Part shown: one piece after another, positions 59,774 through 64,000 of the stretch | Layout of the letters: the number at the start of each line of letters is the position of its first letter | Numbering within the stretch: position 1 is the first letter of the stretch | DNA from: Streptomyces sp. YIM 121038 | GTDB lineage: Bacteria > Actinomycetota > Actinomycetes > Streptomycetales > Streptomycetaceae | Length of the DNA stretch: 64,000 nucleotides | Assembly: GCF_006088715.1 (NCBI RefSeq) | Contig: NZ_CP030771.1 | Coordinates: 9,174,001-9,238,000, forward strand | Direction: 5' to 3' | Program-made: the position numbers and the translations under genes | The notes under the pieces: generated by a model | Databases searched by the model: none | Seen by the model: only the letters and a program-made list of their open reading frames with translations | What the model was told of the DNA's origin: nothing

Positions 59774-59803
59774 TACTATTTGTCAACGGGTACCGTCCCT
59801 GGC

Positions 59804-60256
59804 ATGAACGCCGCCCCCGGAGACGCGCCCCGCCCCGACCTCGCCGCCATGGTCGTCCCCCTGGGGCGCGCCCTCATGGCCGCCGAGCAGCCGGTCCTCG
59901 ACGCGCACGGCCTGACGATGTGGGCGTACGCGGTCCTCTGTCACCTCGACGAGACACCCCTGCGCACCCAGGCCGCACTGGCCGAGGCCATCCACGCCGA
60001 CAAGACGCGGATCATCGCCGTGCTCGACGACCTGGAGTCCCGCGAACTGCTGACCCGCCGGCCCGACCCCAAGGACCGCCGGGTGCGTCTGCTCACCCTC
60101 ACCCCCGAGGGGCGCCGCCTGCGGGACGCCGCCCGGGCCGCGGTCCAGGACGGGGAGGAGCACCTGCTCGGGCGGATTCCCGCCGCCGACCGGGAGGCGT
60201 TCCTCCGCAACCTGAACGTCCTCTACCGTGCGAGCCAGGGGCGGCCGGACCGCTGA
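59804..60256 (+). CDS. MarR family transcriptional regulator
   Basis: 150 residues. HTH and wing are clear: LRTQAALAEAIHADKTRIIA (recognition helix) and LLTRRPDPKDRRVRLLTLTP (wing with the RD/R block). The N-terminal helices MVVPLGRALMAAEQPVLDAH serve dimerisation. ATG 59804 is chosen; a TTG at 59780 would add eight residues. It probably represses itself and the divergent small protein through the 21-bp palindrome. Ligand unknown. Confidence 0.92.
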   Translation: MNAAPGDAPRPDLAAMVVPLGRALMAAEQPVLDAHGLTMWAYAVLCHLDETPLRTQAALAEAIHADKTRIIAVLDDLESRELLTRRPDPKDRRVRLLTLTPEGRRLRDAARAAVQDGEEHLLGRIPAADREAFLRNLNVLYRASQGRPDR

Positions 60257-60397
60257 GGCGAAGGGCGCGACGCCCCTGCGTGCGGCGGCCAACTGGGCTG
60301 TTCCTCCAGACGTGTTCAGCATGAACGGACTGGAGAACGGCAGGGCTCCGGGGTAATCTGATCAGCTATCAGGTCGTGCGAAAGGAATGAATGGCCC

Positions 60398-60910
60398 ATG
60401 GTGGACGGTCAGAAGTCAGCCGATGAGCAGCCCACCACCGGCGAGGTCCGGCAGCGCGTCGTGGAGGTGTTCGCCCGGTCCGGAGTCGACTTCTCGCCCC
60501 ACGTGCATGAGGCCGTCCTGGACTACGAGACCGCCGCGCAGGTCAGGGAGCGCTTCCGCTTGACCGGTACGGAGACCAAGTCGCTGTTCCTGCGGGGCAA
60601 GAGCGGACGCCACACGATGTTCGTCTCCGTGGAAGGGCAGCGGCTCGACACCGCCAGGGCGCGGGCGGCCCTGGGGGAGAAGTTCTCCATCGCCTCCGGG
60701 GACGAGCTCAAGGCCGTCACGGGCTGCGAGCCCGGCTGCGCCGTTCCCCTCGGCCTTCCACCGCGGGTCACCCTGCTGATCGACAGCGCCATCGAGCACG
60801 AGGCGCGCCTGATCCTCTCGCCCGGCCCACCGACCGAGACCATCGAGGTCAGCGCGGAGCAGTGGGCGGCACTCCTGTCCGAGACGGACAATCCCATCGT
60901 GAAGTACTGA
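60398..60910 (+). CDS. YbaK/ProX-like aminoacyl-tRNA deacylase homologue
   Basis: 170 residues. The domain begins VRQRVVEVFARSGVDFSPHV and has TGTETKSLFLRG with the conserved Lys of the editing site, then GCEPGCAVPLGLPPRVTLLI, the GxxPG loop. Family members remove wrongly attached amino acids from tRNA. AAAGGA precedes the ATG by 11 bases. It stands 127 bases before the ATP-grasp gene, so it could act on a product or precursor of that pathway or protect the cell from a misacylating compound; that is inference. Confidence 0.86.
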   Translation: MVDGQKSADEQPTTGEVRQRVVEVFARSGVDFSPHVHEAVLDYETAAQVRERFRLTGTETKSLFLRGKSGRHTMFVSVEGQRLDTARARAALGEKFSIASGDELKAVTGCEPGCAVPLGLPPRVTLLIDSAIEHEARLILSPGPPTETIEVSAEQWAALLSETDNPIVKY

Positions 60911-61037
60911 GCCCAGTCCGCCGAGCGCGGGGCCTTGTCCGTGCGGCACCGGCTCCGTCACCGGTACCGAGGTCCCCGCGGGTTCCGGCCGCCCCGGGAC
61001 CGCGACCCTGTCCGGGGCCGAGAAGATCGGGTACGTC

Positions 61038-62303
61038 ATGAGCCAGCGCGTCGGCGCCCTTGTGGACGCCCATTCCACCGGGCGCTATCTGCCAGCCGCC
61101 TTCCGGGAATTCGGCGTCGAGTGCGTGCATGTGCAGAGCACCCCCGAGATCCCGGAGTTCTTCCGGCGGGATTTCGAACCGTCCAGCTATCGGGAGCTCT
61201 TCGCCCACACCGGCGCGGTCGCGGAGACAGCGGCCTGGCTGGCAGCGCGGAACGTGGAGTTCGTGATCGCCGGTACGGAGAACGGCGTGGAGCTGGCGGA
61301 CGCGCTCAGCGAGCGGCTGGGCCTGGCCACGAACGGCACGGCCCAGAGCCGTGATCGCCGCGACAAGGGCCGCATGGCCGAGGCCCTGCGCCGAGCCGGG
61401 CTGCGCGCCGCGGTCGACCACCGGGCGTCCGACCCGGCCGAGGCCGCCGCCTGGGCCGTGGAGCAGGACCAGTGGCCCGTCGTGGTCAAGCCCGTCGACA
61501 GCGCGGGCACCGAGAACGTGCACTTCTGCCACGACAGCGCGGCCGTCAGCGCCGCCGCGGCGAAGATCCTGGGCACGGTGAACCGCGTCGGCAGCGTCAA
61601 CCGCCAGCTGCTCGTACAGGAGTACCTCAAGGGCGAGCAGTACTACGTCAACACCGTCAGCGCGGACGGCGGCCACTACGTCGCCGAGATCTGGACCGAC
61701 GAGACCAAGGAGGTCGAGGGCGCGGCGGTGGTCTCCGACCGGGAGGACCTGCTCCCGCGCTCCGGCGAGCGACAGGAGGCGATCGTCGCCTACGTACGCG
61801 ACGTGCTGGACGCGCTGGGCCTCAAGTGGGGCCCCGCACACACGGAGATCATGGTCACGGCGGCCGGTCCCGTCCTCATCGAGACCGCGGCGCGGCCGGT
61901 CGGCAGCATCCTGCCGGAAGCGGTGACCGCCGCGACGGGCGACAACCACGCCACGCTGACGGCCGAGTGCTACGCGACCCCCGAGGAGTTCGCGCGGCGG
62001 ATCCCGCTGCCGTACGAACTGAGGAAACAGGTGTCGATGATCTCCCTCATCGCCGACCGGTCCGGGTACGTGGAGAGCGCCGAGGGCCTGTCGTTGCTGC
62101 ACCGGCTGCCCTCGTACTGGGGCATCCTGAGCAAGATCAGCGAGGGCGCCGACGTGCGCCGCACCGTCGACATCCTTTCCTCCCCCGGGCATGTGTACCT
62201 CCTGCATGACTCCCAGCAGCAGATCATGCGCGACTACCTCCAGCTCAGAAGCTGGGAATCCAGTGGGCTCCTCTACCGCGTCGCTCCCCGCCCCGGCGGT
62301 TGA
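61038..62303 (+). CDS. ATP-grasp ligase (amino acid/peptide ligase type)
   Basis: 421 residues. ATP-grasp elements: QWPVVVKPVDSAGTENVHF (lid and ATP-binding Lys), LLVQEYLKGEQYYVNTVSAD, and the Mg-binding Glu in VLIETAARPVGS, matching the l-amino-acid-ligase and carnosine-synthase-like subfamily (not biotin carboxylase). N-terminal part is a Rossmann-like pre-ATP-grasp domain. Products of the subfamily are dipeptides or amino-acid conjugates. Downstream is a hairpin, then a LAL regulator. Together they suggest a small peptide natural product. Confidence 0.88.
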   Translation: MSQRVGALVDAHSTGRYLPAAFREFGVECVHVQSTPEIPEFFRRDFEPSSYRELFAHTGAVAETAAWLAARNVEFVIAGTENGVELADALSERLGLATNGTAQSRDRRDKGRMAEALRRAGLRAAVDHRASDPAEAAAWAVEQDQWPVVVKPVDSAGTENVHFCHDSAAVSAAAAKILGTVNRVGSVNRQLLVQEYLKGEQYYVNTVSADGGHYVAEIWTDETKEVEGAAVVSDREDLLPRSGERQEAIVAYVRDVLDALGLKWGPAHTEIMVTAAGPVLIETAARPVGSILPEAVTAATGDNHATLTAECYATPEEFARRIPLPYELRKQVSMISLIADRSGYVESAEGLSLLHRLPSYWGILSKISEGADVRRTVDILSSPGHVYLLHDSQQQIMRDYLQLRSWESSGLLYRVAPRPGG

Positions 62304-62308
62304 CAACG

Positions 62309-62329
62309 CGTCGGCGGCCACCGCCGACG
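62309..62329. terminator. hairpin after the ATP-grasp gene
   Basis: CGTCGGCGG pairs with CCGCCGACG over a 3-base loop, five bases after the stop. It separates the ATP-grasp gene from the LAL regulator. Confidence 0.7.
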
Positions 62330-62422
62330 GGACGTTCCGACCGACGCGACCGGCCGGCAGAGCGCTCACCCACCGAAGGTCCGGATTGGTCCGTGACGCA
62401 GACGCATGGTCGGAGGGACCAC

Positions 62423-64000
62423 ATGCGCAGGAAGAGCTCCGTAATGATCGGCCGGGACGCCTGCCTGAAAAGCCTCGTCCACCACTATGAACATCTGGAC
62501 GCCGACCGCCCCCGATTCCTGCTGATACGGGGCGAAGCCGGAATAGGCAAGAGCCGATTACTCGGGGAGTTCCTCGACATCGCGGAGCGGCGCGAGGGGA
62601 TCCTGCTCCAGGGCGACTGCCTCTCGCTACGGCTCTTCGGCGGCCCTTTCGCGCCCCTCATCCAAGCGCTGCGGCACCCGGTCGTCCGGTCCGGAACGGC
62701 CCACCGACGCGCCAGGATCGCGCAGGACCTGCGGACGCTGACCGAGGCGCTGTCCTCCCTCGGTGCCCCGGCACCGGCCGCCTCCCGCCCCTCCGCGGCG
62801 CAGATCGCCGAACAGGTGCTCAGCACACTGGCCCGGATCAGCCACGACGCCCCCGTCGTCCTCGCGATCGAGGACATCCACTGGGCCGACGCGGCCACCC
62901 GGGAACTGATCCAGTTCCTGCACCACAACCTCCAGCGGGCGCGCGTCCTGCTGGTGCTCACGGACCGCACCGACGAGCCGTCCCCGCAGCCGACGCACCT
63001 CCACCTCGTCGCCGAACTCGTTCGCGCCGGCGCGGAAATCATCGAACTGGAATCCCTCGAGGCCGACGACATCCGGCTGCTCCTCGCCTCCCGCGGCGGT
63101 GGCGAGGTGGCCGACGACGTGGCCCGGGAGATCCACCGGCGCTCCGGCGGCAACCCCCTGTACTGCGAGTTCCTCCAGGACGCGTGGAGCACCGGCGAGG
63201 TCCTGCCCAACACCCTCAAGGACCTGCTGCTCGCCCGCACCTCCCGGGTCTCCGCCCGAGCGCGCACCCTGCTGGAACTCCTCGCGGTCGTCGGCCATCC
63301 CGCCTCCGAGGGCATGCTCGCCGCGCTGTGGGAGGGCGGGGCGCTCGGGCCCGCCCTGCGCGAGGCGGTCGCCGCGAAACTCCTCGCCTCGCGCGACGGC
63401 GGCTACCGGTTCCGGCACTCCCTGATCAGCGAGGCGCTCCTCGACGAACTGCTGCCCGGCGACCTCGCGCGGCTGCACCGGCGCGTGGCCGAGACCCTCA
63501 CGACGAGGTCGGCGCTCGCCGACGACACCGGCCATCTGTTCGCCCTGCGCATCGCCAACCACTGGTACGCGGCGGGCGAGAAGGCCACCGCCCTGCGGAC
63601 CGCCGTCCACGCCGCCCTGCTGATCGACGTCTCCTCCCCGGCGGACGCGCTGCGCCTGTACGAACGGGCCCTGAACCTCTCCGGCCACCTGCGGGAATGG
63701 CCGGTGCCGAGCACCTGCCGCGCCGAGGTGCTCCGGCGCGCCGCGGAGTCCGCCTTCTCGTCGGGCGACGTCGTCAAGGCCCGCACCTTGGTCCACCAGG
63801 CCCTGGGGGAGATCGCCGCGGGCCGGCCCGGCGCACCCTCGCGGGCGCTCCTGTACGAACACCTCGGCCGCTATCTGGAAGGCAGCAACGGCCAGGACTC
63901 GGGGCAGGAGTGCCGGGAGTGCTACGAGCGCGCCCTGAGCGAACTCGCCGCGTCCGACAGCCCCCGGACCTGGGCCCGGGTGCTGTGCTCCTGCGGCCTC
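62423..64000 (+). CDS. LuxR-family LAL regulator (3' end outside window), TTA codon
   Basis: 526 codons lie in the window, open to the edge. Walker A is GEAGIGKS (residues 37-44) and Walker B VVLAIEDIHWAD (145-156), followed by LLLASRGGGEVADDVAREIH and helical repeats to the edge. This is the AfsR/MalT-like LAL architecture, with a LuxR helix-turn-helix expected near the missing C-terminus. Codon 46 is TTA (62558-62560), in GIGKSRLL. Leu46 is therefore made only when bldA tRNA is present, so the regulator should depend on bldA. GGAGGGACCAC precedes ATG 62423. Confidence 0.9.
   Translation, partial: MRRKSSVMIGRDACLKSLVHHYEHLDADRPRFLLIRGEAGIGKSRLLGEFLDIAERREGILLQGDCLSLRLFGGPFAPLIQALRHPVVRSGTAHRRARIAQDLRTLTEALSSLGAPAPAASRPSAAQIAEQVLSTLARISHDAPVVLAIEDIHWADAATRELIQFLHHNLQRARVLLVLTDRTDEPSPQPTHLHLVAELVRAGAEIIELESLEADDIRLLLASRGGGEVADDVAREIHRRSGGNPLYCEFLQDAWSTGEVLPNTLKDLLLARTSRVSARARTLLELLAVVGHPASEGMLAALWEGGALGPALREAVAAKLLASRDGGYRFRHSLISEALLDELLPGDLARLHRRVAETLTTRSALADDTGHLFALRIANHWYAAGEKATALRTAVHAALLIDVSSPADALRLYERALNLSGHLREWPVPSTCRAEVLRRAAESAFSSGDVVKARTLVHQALGEIAAGRPGAPSRALLYEHLGRYLEGSNGQDSGQECRECYERALSELAASDSPRTWARVLCSCGL

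Overview
The window is chromosomal DNA of a Streptomyces or a close relative. Coding sequence is very GC-rich with G/C at most third positions, GTG starts and GTGA/ATGA gene overlaps are common, and the gene families are typical of the genus: PadR, TetR, ROK and ECF regulators, an Rv1733c-family protein, tandem universal stress proteins, a LAL-type regulator and mycothiol-linked enzymes. Two genes carry the rare TTA codon that depends on bldA tRNA. I saw no rRNA, tRNA, CRISPR array, intact insertion sequence, origin or prophage.

Layout. 0-7 kb: a DNA-repair pair (2OG-Fe(II) oxygenase and methylguanine methyltransferase), fadH with a PadR regulator, a sugar isomerase/oxidoreductase pair, and a membrane-anchored surface protein. 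7-11 kb: a LysR regulator divergent from a compact DJ-1/TetR/aldehyde dehydrogenase operon, probably for reactive aldehydes. 11-19 kb: a SnoaL-like protein and PadR sharing a 38-bp operator, a secreted amidase, a fibronectin-III lipoprotein behind a DasR-like palindrome, a DEDDh exonuclease, a decayed DUF3995 gene, and a lectin-like protein of six repeats spaced exactly 159 bp. 19-24 kb: a TetR-controlled MFS exporter with SDR and esterase genes. 24-29 kb: a 1,306-residue STAND-like ATPase with a helical repeat tail, and a secreted hydrolase.

29-38 kb: acetyltransferase, an ECF sigma operon with a second sigma-like protein and two ROK proteins, the three dihydroxyacetone kinase subunits (dhaK, dhaL, dhaM), then a chain of overlapping genes (29-residue peptide, ECF sigma factor, CPLCW membrane protein). 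38-45 kb: DoxX, SDR/MerR, an NAD(P)-binding protein with TetR, LysR, a hemerythrin with a TTA codon, an epimerase and a MarR-like regulator. 45-47.5 kb is a scar: an AT-richer patch, an IS30-type-HTH/GbsR fusion regulator, and abutting remnants of a PucR regulator and of crotonyl-CoA carboxylase/reductase.

48-54 kb resembles a dormancy or hypoxia island: an Rv1733c homologue, two tandem-domain universal stress proteins and a phosphoketolase between them, with GGCC-rich palindromes nearby. 54-60 kb: mycothiol-dependent enzyme, Nudix hydrolase, VOC protein, TetR with a FAD monooxygenase and two operator copies, a two-module lipoprotein, and a MarR pair sharing a 21-bp operator. 60-64 kb looks like the left edge of a small natural-product cluster: a YbaK/ProX-like deacylase, an ATP-grasp ligase and a LAL regulator (cut by the window end) with a TTA codon two residues after its P-loop Ser.

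All functions are read from sequence patterns and remembered families; no database search was run.
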